Shown one piece after another: positions 1 to 9,646 of a stretch of 60,911 bases of DNA. The translations under genes were made by a program, and so were the position numbers. The stretch's first letter is position 1, and every line of letters begins with the position of its first letter. The stretch covers positions 1-60,911 of the forward strand of contig CAKSNE010000012.1 in the NCBI GenBank assembly GCA_934476085.1. The letters run 5' to 3'. The notes beneath the pieces are model-generated. The model ran no database searches, was not told the DNA's origin, and saw only the letters and a list, made by a program, of their open reading frames with translations. The stretch is from an uncultured Eubacteriales bacterium (GTDB lineage: Bacteria > Bacillota > Clostridia > Oscillospirales > Acutalibacteraceae).

Positions 1-48
1 CCTTTAAAAAACATACTTTAGGAATATTTTTCAGAAAGGATGTCAATA

Positions 49-1350
49 ATGGGTTTAAAATCATCTAACAAGGTGGATACCAACAGATACGAACTTTTGG
101 TTGAAATTGATGCTGTAACTTTTGAAAATGCAGTAGAAAAAGTATTTAAAAAGAATGCTAAATCAATCGAGATTAAAGGTTTCAGAAAGGGTAAAGCGCC
201 AAGACATATAGTTGAAAAAATGTATGGCGAGAATGTATTCTATGAAGATGCATTAAATGAATGCTACCCTGAAGCACTTGACAGTGCTGCTAAAGAAGCA
301 GGCGTTGAAATCGTAGATTTCCAAGATGTTGAATTTGATTTGAAAAAAATCGGTAAAGAGGGCGTTGAGTTCTCAGTAAAAGTAACAGTTAAACCTGAAG
401 TTACTGTTAAAGATTACAAAGGCTTAAAAGCTGAAAAACCTTCAACAGAAGTAACTGATGAAGATATCAATGCTGATATTGAAAGACTTCGTGAGCGTGC
501 TTCTACAATGGTTCCTGTTGAAGACAGAGCTGCTGAAAACGATGATATCGTTGTTTTCGATTTTGACGGTTATGTTGACGGCAAACAGTTTGAAGGCGGT
601 AAAGCTGAAGGCTATTCATTAAAACTTGGTTCAGGTCAGTTTATTCCTGGCTTTGAAGACCAAATTGTCGGCAAGAAAATCGATGAGGAATTTGATGTTA
701 ATGTTACTTTCCCGGAAGATTATCATGCTGAAGAGTTAAAAGGTAAAGAAGCAGTATTCAAATGCAAACTTCACGAAATCAAAACAAGAGTTTTACCTGA
801 AGTTGATGATGAATTTGTTAAAGATGTCAGCGAGTTTGAAACTTTAGATGAACTTAAAGAAGATTTAAAGAAAAAAGCTGCTGAAAGAAAAGAAAAAGAT
901 GCTGATTTAGCTGTTGAAACACAGCTTATCGAAGGAATGTTAGAAGGCTTTGAAGCTGAAATTCCTCAAGCTATGATTGATCAAAAAGTTATGGAAAACA
1001 TTCGTGACTTTGATTATTCATTACAAATGCAAGGTCTTAATATGCAACAATATATGCAGTATATGGGTCTTAAAATTGATGACCTTAAAGAGCAGTATAA
1101 AGAGCAATCTGAAAAACAGGTTAAAATGCGTCTTGCTTTTGAAAAGATTGCAGAGCTTGAATCATTAGAGCCAACTGCTGAAGATATTGAAAATCAGTAT
1201 AATGAATATGCTGAAATGTATAAAATGGATGTTGAAAAGATTAAAGCATCAATTCCTGAAGCAGAACTTGTTAAAGACCTTAAAGTGAAGAAAGCATCTG
1301 AATTTATTAAAGAAAATGCTAAAATCACAGAAGAAGTAAAAGCAAAATAA
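49..1350 (+). CDS. tig: Trigger factor, ribosome-associated chaperone and peptidyl-prolyl isomerase
   Basis: Trigger factor binds ribosomal protein L23 at the exit tunnel and shields nascent chains. The protein has the standard three-part layout: an N-terminal ribosome-binding domain with the signature GFRKGKAPR near residue 45, an FKBP-type isomerase domain at about residues 155-245 (DFDGYVDGKQFEGG, FIPGFEDQIVG), and a helical C-terminal cradle. The length (433 aa) is normal. An in-frame ATG lies at 40, but the Shine-Dalgarno AGAAAGGA (33-40) overlaps it and sits 8 nt before the ATG at 49, so 49 is preferred. It is followed by clpP and clpX, the usual tig-clpP-clpX order. Its promoter is probably outside the window. 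Confidence 0.97.
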   Translation: MGLKSSNKVDTNRYELLVEIDAVTFENAVEKVFKKNAKSIEIKGFRKGKAPRHIVEKMYGENVFYEDALNECYPEALDSAAKEAGVEIVDFQDVEFDLKKIGKEGVEFSVKVTVKPEVTVKDYKGLKAEKPSTEVTDEDINADIERLRERASTMVPVEDRAAENDDIVVFDFDGYVDGKQFEGGKAEGYSLKLGSGQFIPGFEDQIVGKKIDEEFDVNVTFPEDYHAEELKGKEAVFKCKLHEIKTRVLPEVDDEFVKDVSEFETLDELKEDLKKKAAERKEKDADLAVETQLIEGMLEGFEAEIPQAMIDQKVMENIRDFDYSLQMQGLNMQQYMQYMGLKIDDLKEQYKEQSEKQVKMRLAFEKIAELESLEPTAEDIENQYNEYAEMYKMDVEKIKASIPEAELVKDLKVKKASEFIKENAKITEEVKAK

Positions 1351-1367
1351 TTACTTTATATATGATG

Positions 1368-1395
1368 AACAGTTTTAGCATTAGCTGAAACTGTT
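1368..1395 (+). other. Stem-loop between tig and clpP
   Basis: AACAGTTTTAGC (1368-1379) pairs with GCTGAAACTGTT (1384-1395) around an ATTA loop, 12 pairs with one G-U. No T-run follows, so it looks more like an RNA processing or stability element than a full terminator. It may uncouple tig from clpPX expression. Confidence 0.45.
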
Positions 1396-1423
1396 TATCG
1401 GCTTTTAGAAAGGAAAATTAGTT

Positions 1424-2002
1424 ATGAGTTTAGTACCTTATGTAGTTGAACAAACAAGTCGTGGCGAGCGTTCTTATGATATTTTTTCAAGACTTTTAAA
1501 CGACAGAATTATTGTTTTATCTGACGAAGTAAACGATGCAACAGCAAGTTTAGTTATTGCACAACTTTTGTATTTGGAAGGTCAAGATTCTACAAAAGAT
1601 ATCAGCCTTTACATTAACAGCCCGGGTGGCTCTGTTTCTGCGGGCCTTGCTATTTATGATACAATGCAGTATATTAAATGTGATGTATCTACAATTTGTA
1701 TGGGTATGGCTGCTTCTATGGGTGCTTTCTTGCTCTCATCAGGCGCAAAAGGTAAGAGATATGTTCTTCCAAACGCTGAAGTTATGATTCACCAGCCATC
1801 AGGCGGTGCTCAAGGTCAGGCAACTGAAATTGAAATTACTGCTAAGCACATTTTAAAAACAAAAGAAAGATTAAACAAAATCTTATCAGAAAACACAGGA
1901 AAACCTATCGAACAGGTTGCAGCTGATACAGACAGAGATAACTGGTTATCTGCTGAAGAAGCTGTTGAATATGGCCTTGTTGATAAGGTAATGAAAAGAT
2001 AA
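1424..2002 (+). CDS. clpP: ATP-dependent Clp protease proteolytic subunit
   Basis: ClpP is a serine peptidase that forms a double heptameric chamber and degrades substrates fed by a Clp ATPase. The catalytic triad is visible: Ser98 in GMAASMGAF, His123 in MIHQPSGG, Asp172 in DRDNW. The oxyanion region SPGGSVSAG is at about 66. The 192-aa length is typical. A Shine-Dalgarno AGAAAGGA precedes the ATG. clpX begins 15 nt after the stop, so the peptidase and its unfoldase are made together. Confidence 0.98.
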   Translation: MSLVPYVVEQTSRGERSYDIFSRLLNDRIIVLSDEVNDATASLVIAQLLYLEGQDSTKDISLYINSPGGSVSAGLAIYDTMQYIKCDVSTICMGMAASMGAFLLSSGAKGKRYVLPNAEVMIHQPSGGAQGQATEIEITAKHILKTKERLNKILSENTGKPIEQVAADTDRDNWLSAEEAVEYGLVDKVMKR

Positions 2003-2017
2003 ATACGGAGGATATTA

Positions 2018-3316
2018 ATGCCTAATAACGATAAAAATACAGTTTGTTGTTCGTTTTGCGGTAGAAACGAAAGCCAAGTTAATCAAATGGTCAAAGGCCC
2101 AAATGATGTTTTTATCTGTGATGAATGTATAAAACTTTGTTCACAGGTTATTGGGTATGAAGCCATTGACGCTTATACTGAAAAAGAAGATACTGATTTT
2201 AATTTTCAAATTAAAAAGCCGACAGAGCTTAAAGCTATTCTTGACGAATATGTAATCGGTCAGGAAAAAGCTAAAAAAGCACTTTGCGTTGCGGTTTATA
2301 ATCATTATAAGCGTATAATGCAAACTCAGCAGATTGATGATGTTGAAATCGGCAAGTCAAATATTTTGCTTGTCGGTCCAACCGGTGTTGGTAAAACACT
2401 TCTTGCTCAAACTCTTGCAAAAGCATTAGATGTACCTTTTGCAGTTACTGACGCTACAACATTAACAGAAGCCGGCTATGTTGGCGAAGATGTTGAGAAT
2501 ATTTTGTTAAGACTTATTCAAAATGCTGATTTTGATGTTGAAAGAGCTCAAAAGGGTATTATTTATATTGATGAAATTGATAAAATCGCAAGAAAGTCTG
2601 AAAACACTTCTATTACAAGAGATGTTTCAGGCGAGGGTGTTCAACAGGCACTTTTAAAAATCATTGAAGGAACTGTTTCAAATGTTCCGCCAACAGGTGG
2701 CAGAAAACACCCACAACAAGAGTTTATTCAGATTGATACATCTAATATCTTGTTTATTTGCGGCGGTGCTTTTGACGGTATTGATAAAATTATCGAAAAA
2801 AGAATCGGCTCTAAAAATACTTTAGGTTTTGGTGCTGAAATCGTTGATAAAAACGAAGATAAAACCGATAAATTACTTGAAGAAGTAAACAATCAGGATT
2901 TAGTTAAATTTGGTCTCATTCCTGAATTAGTCGGAAGATTGCCTATTGTTACAGGCCTTTCTAATCTTTCAGCTGATGATATGGTAGAGATTATGACAAA
3001 GCCTAAAAATGCAATTATAAAGCAGTATGTTAAGCTGATGCAAATTGACGGTGTTGATTTGAAATTTGATGATGATGCTTTAAAAGAAATTGCTAAAGAA
3101 ACTATTAAACGTAAAACAGGAGCCAGGGGACTTCGCTCATTGATTGAAGGACTTTTGATGGATGTTATGTTTGAAATTCCGTCTGATGAACTTGTTAAAA
3201 GCGTTAGAATTACAAAAAAATGCGTTTTAGGAAAAGAAAAGCCCGTTATTAATAAATCCGCAGATAAAGCAGGATTTATTGAAGAAAAATCGGCAAAACC
3301 TAAAAAGGCACAATAG
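2018..3316 (+). CDS. clpX: ATP-dependent Clp protease ATP-binding subunit ClpX
   Basis: ClpX is the AAA+ unfoldase partner of ClpP. The N-terminal zinc-binding domain has its four-cysteine pattern (C11, C14, C34, C37). Walker A is GPTGVGKT at 120-127, and Walker B is IIYIDEIDK. The ClpP-docking loop appears as LGFG in the segment after KRIGSKNT. The arginine-containing sensor region KTGARGLRS lies near the C-terminus. The 432-aa length is normal, and the C-terminal 20 residues are lysine-rich and variable. The Shine-Dalgarno is CGGAGG. Confidence 0.98.
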   Translation: MPNNDKNTVCCSFCGRNESQVNQMVKGPNDVFICDECIKLCSQVIGYEAIDAYTEKEDTDFNFQIKKPTELKAILDEYVIGQEKAKKALCVAVYNHYKRIMQTQQIDDVEIGKSNILLVGPTGVGKTLLAQTLAKALDVPFAVTDATTLTEAGYVGEDVENILLRLIQNADFDVERAQKGIIYIDEIDKIARKSENTSITRDVSGEGVQQALLKIIEGTVSNVPPTGGRKHPQQEFIQIDTSNILFICGGAFDGIDKIIEKRIGSKNTLGFGAEIVDKNEDKTDKLLEEVNNQDLVKFGLIPELVGRLPIVTGLSNLSADDMVEIMTKPKNAIIKQYVKLMQIDGVDLKFDDDALKEIAKETIKRKTGARGLRSLIEGLLMDVMFEIPSDELVKSVRITKKCVLGKEKPVINKSADKAGFIEEKSAKPKKAQ

Positions 3317-3350
3317 AAATTGAAATTTAATTTGAAATGAGGGAAGTCTT

Positions 3351-5501
3351 ATGCGTCGAGTATTCGCAGTTATAGGATTTTCCTCGTTTTTTATATCCCT
3401 TATTTGTATTTATTTTGGAGTAAAATTCAGTATGACGCTTTGTATATTAAGTTTACTTTTATTCATTGCGTTTTTAATAGCAAAAGCTACAAGAAAACTT
3501 GTTGTTTTCTCTGTTTTGTTTTTAGCTATTTGCATTAGTGCGTTGAATATTTATGTTTTTGATATAAACGCAGAGCGTTATACTGAAGAGTATTGCAAAA
3601 GCGGTGTGAAACTCAGTGCAACTTTGGTTGATTATCCGGAAGTTTCGGATAATGGGTTTAAATATATTTTTAAAACCGATGATGAAAATAAGGTCAAATT
3701 TTCAATATTGTCAAATGATTTAATTGATGCCAAGCCCGGTGATACTGTAACGGGAACTTTTGATTTTTCTAATCAGTATAATGATTATAGTAATAGGATT
3801 TATTTTTCATCATACATATATAGTGCCGAAAAAATGACGGTTAAACATAACAATAAAACAACGCTTGCTCTTTTAAGAAAGAAACTAAAACAAGGCATAA
3901 ATGATAATATGACAATTGGTCGCGGACTTACTAAAGCAATTGTTTTCGGCGATAAATCAGGCATTTCAAATGATTTGTATTATGATTTGCAAAAGTGCGG
4001 TCTTTTGCATGCAACTGCAACATCCGGCTTGCATCTAACGATAGTAACAGGCTTTGTTTTTACTCTTTTATCACTTCTCGGCGTTTCAAAACGTAAATCT
4101 TCAATTGTCGGAATTGTATTTGTAATTCTTTATATGCTGGCGGTTGGGTTTGTGTTTTCGCTTATGCGAGCAGGCATTATGATGATTTTGTATCTTTTAT
4201 CTAATCTTTTTGATAGAGAAGGCGACGCATTAAATGCAATTGGACTTAGTGCGACAGTACTGATACTTATTAATCCATATACAGTAACAAGTTGTTCGTT
4301 TTTGCTTTCAGTTAGTGCTACACTCGGTATGATATTAGTTTTTGGCCCGTTAAATTCAAAAATCAGTTCATTAAAACCAAGTAAATTTAAATCTTTAAAG
4401 AAATTAATTTTTGCACTTTTTGCTACTGCTATTCAGTCATGCGTTGCATTGGTTTTTACATTGCCTATAGTTTATGTTTTCTTTGGCTATTTTTCAATAG
4501 CCGGTATATTTGCCAATGCTATTTTATCTCCGTTTATATCATTGATTTTAATTTTCGGAATAATTGTTTGTCTTTTGAATTTTATTCCGATTTTACCGGA
4601 AATAATCGGCGGTGCAAATGATATGGTTTGCCTTGTTGTAATTAAAATTTGTAATTTTATCGGCAAATTTAAATATTGTTTAGTTAGCATTGATTATAAA
4701 TCATTTTCAATAGTATTTTTGTCAATTTCAATTGTAATTGCAGTTTCACTTTTAGTATATTATTTTTTAAAAGTTGAAAAAATGCTCGTTTTAAAAATAT
4801 CCGTTTTGTTAAGTGTTAATATACTTTTGCTTTCAATTTTTATTAATGTAGCTTTTGACACAAAAAATGTCGAATTGAAAGTGCAAAATTCGGGTAGCGG
4901 TATGTGTATTACTACTGTGGTTGATAATAAAATGATAGTTATTGAAACAGGCGGCAAGAATTGCAAAAGAAAAGTGAAAAATGAGATGATCGGAAATTCG
5001 AGTCAAAATATAGAATTACTTATTATACCTAATTCGTCTGATGTCGAGTATAGTTCGGCACAAACAATTACTTCAAACTTTAATGTTAACAAATCGCTTA
5101 TTAACACAGATTTGCTTGATAGAGATAAATATAAAATTAAAAGCAATATTGAAAATATTTGTAATGTTAATTCAGTAAAAGTGAAGAACCTTGAAATAGA
5201 TATAATAAAACAAGAAACTTCCAATGCAATTTATTTGACAAACGGCTCGGTTTCTGCTTTAATTATAAATGAACAATTTAATTGTGAAAGGTTATCTGAA
5301 AAATATAAAAAATGTGACATTTTGATTATAAGCGGAGAAATTAAAAACAATTTTAAAAATATAAAAACTTCAAAAGCTATAATTTTATCTTATGAAAGTT
5401 TTGAAGAACAAACAGTTGCAAAATATTTTACTACATATAATCTTAGAAACGGCTCTATTGAGCTTGAATTTAAAGATAAATTAAAACTAAAGGCGGTGTA
5501 A
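3351..5501 (+). CDS. comEC: ComEC/Rec2-family DNA uptake membrane channel with degenerate C-terminal domain
   Basis: ComEC forms the inner-membrane channel for single-stranded DNA during transformation. The N-terminus has three or four membrane segments and the DUF4131-type OB region (about 75-165). The Competence domain follows at about 185-500, with the characteristic LLHATATSGLHLTIVTGF and many membrane helices. Family members end in a metallo-beta-lactamase-like domain with an HxHxDH metal site. Here the equivalent segment after strand ELLIIP reads NSSDVEY (from residue 561), with no histidines, so the nuclease site looks lost. At 716 aa it is of normal length, so this is divergence and not truncation. 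It lies between clpX (34-nt gap) and holA. No other competence gene is present. Confidence 0.9.
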   Translation: MRRVFAVIGFSSFFISLICIYFGVKFSMTLCILSLLLFIAFLIAKATRKLVVFSVLFLAICISALNIYVFDINAERYTEEYCKSGVKLSATLVDYPEVSDNGFKYIFKTDDENKVKFSILSNDLIDAKPGDTVTGTFDFSNQYNDYSNRIYFSSYIYSAEKMTVKHNNKTTLALLRKKLKQGINDNMTIGRGLTKAIVFGDKSGISNDLYYDLQKCGLLHATATSGLHLTIVTGFVFTLLSLLGVSKRKSSIVGIVFVILYMLAVGFVFSLMRAGIMMILYLLSNLFDREGDALNAIGLSATVLILINPYTVTSCSFLLSVSATLGMILVFGPLNSKISSLKPSKFKSLKKLIFALFATAIQSCVALVFTLPIVYVFFGYFSIAGIFANAILSPFISLILIFGIIVCLLNFIPILPEIIGGANDMVCLVVIKICNFIGKFKYCLVSIDYKSFSIVFLSISIVIAVSLLVYYFLKVEKMLVLKISVLLSVNILLLSIFINVAFDTKNVELKVQNSGSGMCITTVVDNKMIVIETGGKNCKRKVKNEMIGNSSQNIELLIIPNSSDVEYSSAQTITSNFNVNKSLINTDLLDRDKYKIKSNIENICNVNSVKVKNLEIDIIKQETSNAIYLTNGSVSALIINEQFNCERLSEKYKKCDILIISGEIKNNFKNIKTSKAIILSYESFEEQTVAKYFTTYNLRNGSIELEFKDKLKLKAV

Positions 5502-5503
5502 AA

Positions 5504-6556
5504 GTGGCAGAAATTACAGAGCAGGAATTATTACAGCAAATAAAGTCTAAGAAGTTTAGCTCGCTTTATTTTATTTATGGCGAAGATGTTTATTTAAGAC
5601 AAAAATATGTTCAAAAACTTTGTAAATCAATAGTTACCGAATTGCCTGAAATGAATATGCCTAAAATTGATGGTAAAAATGCTACTTTACAAAGAATTTC
5701 AGATGAAATTTATCAAATACCGCTTATGAGCGATATGCGTTGTGTTTTAGTAGAAGATTTTGATGTTGTTGCCGCCGGAAAAGAAAGCATTGACGAGTTA
5801 GAGTCGCTTTTTGCCGACATTCCTGAAACAACAGTTTTGATAATGGTTTTCAATTCTGTTGTTATTGATAAGAAAAAAAGCGGTTGGAACGGCGTTGTGC
5901 GTTCAGCTTCAAAAAACGGCTGCGTTATTGATTGTAAATATAAAACAGATGGTGAGCTTGTAAAATATATTACTACTTGGGCAAAACGCAGGGGAGTGGT
6001 AATTGATAACAGTATTGCAAGGCATTTGATTGAACAAAGCGGAAAAGATTTAAAGAAACTTGAAGTTGAAGTTGACAAACTTTGTTCTTATAAAAAGGAT
6101 TATATTTCAAAAGAAGATATTGATAAACTTTCGGCGAAAACACCAGAAGCTACTCAGTATATGTTGCCTAAAGCAATTCTTTCAGAAAATATTTCGGGCA
6201 GTCTTAACATTTTAGCCGATTTGCTTGATATGCGATATGAACCGATTGTGATTATTAATTCAATTGCTGATTCATTTATTGATATTTACAGAGTAAAAAC
6301 CGCACTTGATTGCAAAAAACAACCAACGGATATAGCTGATGACTTTGGTTATGCAAAAAATAGGCTTTTTGTGCTTAAAAATGCGGCAGTTCAGGCTAGA
6401 AAATATTCGTTTACTACACTTGCGAATTGCTTTGAAATTTTAGATGAAGCTGATGAAAAATTAAAAAGCGGTGAAAAAAACAAAAGATTGTTGCTTGAAA
6501 AAACAATAATTCTTTTGATTGAAACAATGCGTGGATACAATATAAAGGCTAAATAA
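5504..6556 (+). CDS. holA: DNA polymerase III delta subunit (clamp loader)
   Basis: The delta subunit opens the beta sliding clamp in the DnaX clamp-loader complex. The N-terminal motif LYFIYGEDVYLRQKYV is typical of HolA, with a degenerate AAA+ fold (LIEQSGKDLKKLEVEVDKL in the lid) and a helical collar domain at the C-terminus. The 350-aa length fits. The start is GTG at 5504, two bases after the comEC stop, with AAAGGCGGTG as ribosome site, so translation is probably coupled to comEC. The comEC-holA order is common in Firmicutes, although rpsT, which often follows holA, is absent. Confidence 0.93.
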   Translation: MAEITEQELLQQIKSKKFSSLYFIYGEDVYLRQKYVQKLCKSIVTELPEMNMPKIDGKNATLQRISDEIYQIPLMSDMRCVLVEDFDVVAAGKESIDELESLFADIPETTVLIMVFNSVVIDKKKSGWNGVVRSASKNGCVIDCKYKTDGELVKYITTWAKRRGVVIDNSIARHLIEQSGKDLKKLEVEVDKLCSYKKDYISKEDIDKLSAKTPEATQYMLPKAILSENISGSLNILADLLDMRYEPIVIINSIADSFIDIYRVKTALDCKKQPTDIADDFGYAKNRLFVLKNAAVQARKYSFTTLANCFEILDEADEKLKSGEKNKRLLLEKTIILLIETMRGYNIKAK

Positions 6557-6558
6557 TT

Positions 6559-7152
6559 ATGATAAAATTAAAACAAGCGGTCGTTGTTGAAGGAAAATAC
6601 GATAAAATAAAACTGTCTTCAATAATAGACGCACCTATAATTGTTACAAACGGTTTTTCTATTTTTAAAGATAAAGAAAAATTAGGATATATTAAAAAAG
6701 TCGCTAAAAAACGCGGAATAATAATTATGACTGATTCTGACAATGCCGGCTTTATGATCAGAAACCGAATTTTAAAAGCAGTTGATAAAGAAAGCGAAGT
6801 AATAAATGTTTACATTCCCGATATTTTGGGCAAAGAAAAGCGTAAAGAAAAACCTAGCGCCGAGGGAAAACTGGGCGTCGAAGGAATAGATGCTGATATT
6901 ATCAGAAACGCTCTTGAAAAGTTCGGTGTTTTGTGTGAAAACAGTAAAAAAAATAAAAAAGAAATAACTAAAACAGATTTGTTTGTTTGGGGTTTAAGCG
7001 GAAGAGATAATTCAACAAAAATACGAGAAATGTTTTTAAAAGAATTAGATTTGCCACAAGATATGACCGCTAATACTATGTTAGATGCAATTAATATATT
7101 TTTAAGTTTTAATGAGTTTGAAAAGATTTGCGAAAAACTATTTAAGGAGTAA
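6559..7152 (+). CDS. TOPRIM-DUF4093 protein, ribonuclease M5-like
   Basis: RNase M5 trims the 5S rRNA precursor. The TOPRIM core is clear: Glu11 in VVVEGKYDK and the DxD pair Asp59/Asp61 in MTDSDNAG. A second conserved segment, GKLGVEGIDADIIRNAL, matches the GxEG/DUF4093 region of the RnmV family. The 197-aa length is close to that family. It abuts holA and uvrC (2- to 3-nt gaps), unlike the Bacillus rnmV gene beside ksgA. It could therefore be a clostridial paralogue with another RNA or DNA substrate, so no symbol is given. Confidence 0.8.
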   Translation: MIKLKQAVVVEGKYDKIKLSSIIDAPIIVTNGFSIFKDKEKLGYIKKVAKKRGIIIMTDSDNAGFMIRNRILKAVDKESEVINVYIPDILGKEKRKEKPSAEGKLGVEGIDADIIRNALEKFGVLCENSKKNKKEITKTDLFVWGLSGRDNSTKIREMFLKELDLPQDMTANTMLDAINIFLSFNEFEKICEKLFKE

Positions 7153-7155
7153 GTT

Positions 7156-8982
7156 TTGGACGAAAGACTAAACAGATTACAGAAAAAAGCATTATCATTG
7201 CCAAAATTACCGGGCGTTTATATAATGCGTAATAAACAAAAAGATGTAATCTACATCGGCAAAGCAAAGGCACTTAAAAACCGAGTGACCTCTTATTTTG
7301 CGTCTCAAGAAAACTTGCTCGAAAAAGTTCGTCAAATGGTTAGCAATGTAGAAGATTTTGATTATATAATCTGTGATAGCGAATTTGAAGCATTAATTCT
7401 TGAATGTTCACTTATTAAACAGTATATGCCAAAGTATAATATACTTTTAAAAGATGATAAGGGTTATAGCTATATAAGCATTACCGATGAAGAATATCCA
7501 AGACTTAACGCAGTTAAGCAACTGCCTAAAGATGGTAAGGTTTTAGGCCCGTATTATTCAAGCTATTTTTTAAAACAGGCTTTGTCAGAAGCAAAGAAAA
7601 TCTATAAATTACCGCTTTGCTCTAAAAAGTTTTCTAGCGAGAAAAAGAAAAATGTAAGGCCTTGTTTAAATCATTTTATAGGTCTTTGTTCCGCACCTTG
7701 CGCTAATAAAATATCAAAACAAGATTATATAGACTCAGTAAACGGTGCAGTCGAATTTTTGAAAAAAGGCTCTTCTCAAACACTAAAAACTTTAAAAGAA
7801 GAAATGGAAATTTGCTCTGAAAATTTAGATTTTGAAAAAGCGGCAAAATTAAGAGATAAAATTATCGCTATTGAAAAACTAAATGATAAGCAAAAGGTTG
7901 TTATGTCTAGATTTGAAAATCAAGATGTAATTGCTTTTGTAAAAGGCGAGAAAAAAGACTGCTTTGAAGTGTTTAGGTTTAAAAATTATCGTCTTGCCGA
8001 TGATGAACATTTTATGGTTGATGATATTTTATCGCCTGAGCAAAAACGATCACAGTTTATCGTTCAGTATTATTCAATTCGTGATGAAATTCCAAAACGG
8101 ATTTTGGTTGACGGCGATGTTGAAGATAGGACAAGTATTGAGAAGCTATTAACTGAAAAAGCAGGGCATAATGTTCAAATAACTTTTGCTCAAAAGGGCG
8201 ATCAGAAAAAGCTAATTGAAATGTGCCGATTAAATGCTGCCGAGCGTGTTTCGAAGATTGACGGATTATCAATTAAAGATACAAAAGCACTTGATGAGCT
8301 GCAAAATTTACTCGGTCTAAAAAAGATACCAAAATTAATAGAAGCTTATGATATTTCTAATATGGCGGGCAAAGATAATGTTGCGGGGATGATTGTGTTT
8401 AAAGACGCATCACCTTGTAAAAAGCTATATAAACGCTTTGCTATTAAAAGTTTTTCAGGTCAAGATGACTATGGCTCAATGAGAGAAGTTTTAGAACGTC
8501 GAATGAGAGAATACGAGATTAATAAAGGTCTTGAAGGCTTTGGAGTTTTGCCTGATTTGATTTTGCTAGACGGCGGTATGGGACAGCTTAATGCTGTTTT
8601 GCCGATAGTTGAAAAATACGGTTTTGCCGATAAAACATTCGGTATGGTAAAAGATAATCATCATAAAACCCGTGCACTTGTCGGCAGATATGGCGAGATT
8701 GCGATTAAGCCTACAAGGTCTGTATTTAAACTCGTTTCATCAATTCAAGATGAAGTTCACCGTTACGCAATAGGTTATCATCATAAAAAAGCTAAAAAAG
8801 GCTTGGTTTCTATGCAACTTACAGAAATAGAAGGAATAGGGCCTAAAAAAGCGAAAAGTTTGATTGATTATTTTAAAGATATTAATAAAATTGCTACTGC
8901 TTCGGTTGATGAATTGATGAATGTCAGCGGCATTAATGAAAATAATGCAAAAAATATTTATGAATTTTATCATAATAGTTAA
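7156..8982 (+). CDS. uvrC: Excinuclease ABC subunit C
   Basis: UvrC makes both incisions around a lesion in nucleotide excision repair. The N-terminal GIY-YIG nuclease has PGVYIMRN and VIYIGKAKALKNRV, with the C-proximal glutamate in EALILECSLIK. The cysteine-containing region (CSKKF...CLNHFIGLCSAPC) follows, then a UVR motif (LDFEKAAKLRDKI). The RNase H-like endonuclease domain has EAYDISNMAG and LILLDGGMGQ, and a tandem helix-hairpin-helix ends the protein (IEGIGPKKAKSL). The 608-aa length is normal. The start is TTG at 7156 with AAGGAG 7 nt upstream, directly after the M5-like gene. Confidence 0.97.
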   Translation: MDERLNRLQKKALSLPKLPGVYIMRNKQKDVIYIGKAKALKNRVTSYFASQENLLEKVRQMVSNVEDFDYIICDSEFEALILECSLIKQYMPKYNILLKDDKGYSYISITDEEYPRLNAVKQLPKDGKVLGPYYSSYFLKQALSEAKKIYKLPLCSKKFSSEKKKNVRPCLNHFIGLCSAPCANKISKQDYIDSVNGAVEFLKKGSSQTLKTLKEEMEICSENLDFEKAAKLRDKIIAIEKLNDKQKVVMSRFENQDVIAFVKGEKKDCFEVFRFKNYRLADDEHFMVDDILSPEQKRSQFIVQYYSIRDEIPKRILVDGDVEDRTSIEKLLTEKAGHNVQITFAQKGDQKKLIEMCRLNAAERVSKIDGLSIKDTKALDELQNLLGLKKIPKLIEAYDISNMAGKDNVAGMIVFKDASPCKKLYKRFAIKSFSGQDDYGSMREVLERRMREYEINKGLEGFGVLPDLILLDGGMGQLNAVLPIVEKYGFADKTFGMVKDNHHKTRALVGRYGEIAIKPTRSVFKLVSSIQDEVHRYAIGYHHKKAKKGLVSMQLTEIEGIGPKKAKSLIDYFKDINKIATASVDELMNVSGINENNAKNIYEFYHNS

Positions 8983-9040
8983 TTAAATGATGTTTTTATG
9001 ATAAATAGTTAAAAAATATACGAATAAAGCAAAAAAATAC

Positions 9041-9070
9041 TTGACAAAACAGGTCTAAAAATGCAATAAT
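9041..9070 (+). promoter_or_regulatory. Probable promoter of rsmD-coaD unit
   Basis: TTGACA at 9041-9046 and AATAAT at 9065-9070 are separated by 18 nt. A better -10 hexamer (TATAAT, 9070-9075) is present but at a poor 23-nt spacing. It lies 32 nt before the rsmD start. Confidence 0.65.
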
Positions 9071-9101
9071 ATAATGTAAGATTTTTTATATTGGAGTTAG
9101 T

Positions 9102-9644
9102 ATGAGAATAATTAGTGGCTCTGCTAAAGGAAAGAAACTTATTACTCCTGACGGTCTTGATGTTCGACCTACAATTGATAGAGTAAAAGAAGCGGTTTTT
9201 TCTTCTTTACAGTTTGATATAGAGGGAAGAACAATTCTTGATTTGTTTGCAGGCTCAGGTCAGTTAGGACTTGAAGCGTTGAGTCGAAATGCAAAATGTT
9301 GTTATTTTGTTGATGGCTCTAAAAAATCTATAGATGTTATCAATGAAAATATTAATAACTGTGGCTTTGAAGAAAATAGCTTTGTTAATTTTTGTGATTC
9401 ATTTGATTTTTTAGATAAAACCGATAAAAAATTTGATATAGCTTTTTTAGATCCTCCTTATAATAAGGGGCTTATTGATAAGGTTATGCCAAAGCTTGTT
9501 CCTAAAATGAGTGACTTTGGCGTTATCGTTTGCGAACATAGTGAAAATTATGTTTTAAAAGAAAGCTATGGCGATTTTAAAAAAGAAAAAACAAAACGCT
9601 ATGGTATTGTTTATATTACTTATTATCGAAGAACGGGGGAGTAG
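9102..9644 (+). CDS. rsmD: 16S rRNA (guanine(966)-N2)-methyltransferase
   Basis: RsmD methylates G966 of 16S rRNA using S-adenosylmethionine. The N-terminal MRIISGSAKGKKL and RPTIDRVKEAVF are family hallmarks. The SAM site is LDLFAGSGQLGLEAL (about 46-60), and the catalytic motif is DPPY at 117-120. The 180-aa length is typical. It sits 2 nt from coaD, the frequent rsmD-coaD pair. Confidence 0.95.
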   Translation: MRIISGSAKGKKLITPDGLDVRPTIDRVKEAVFSSLQFDIEGRTILDLFAGSGQLGLEALSRNAKCCYFVDGSKKSIDVINENINNCGFEENSFVNFCDSFDFLDKTDKKFDIAFLDPPYNKGLIDKVMPKLVPKMSDFGVIVCEHSENYVLKESYGDFKKEKTKRYGIVYITYYRRTGE

Positions 9645-9646
9645 TT

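Noticed and set aside
9070..9075. TATAAT before rsmD as the -10 hexamer.
   Set aside because: Its spacing from TTGACA is 23 nt; the less perfect AATAAT at 9065-9070 gives an acceptable 18 nt.
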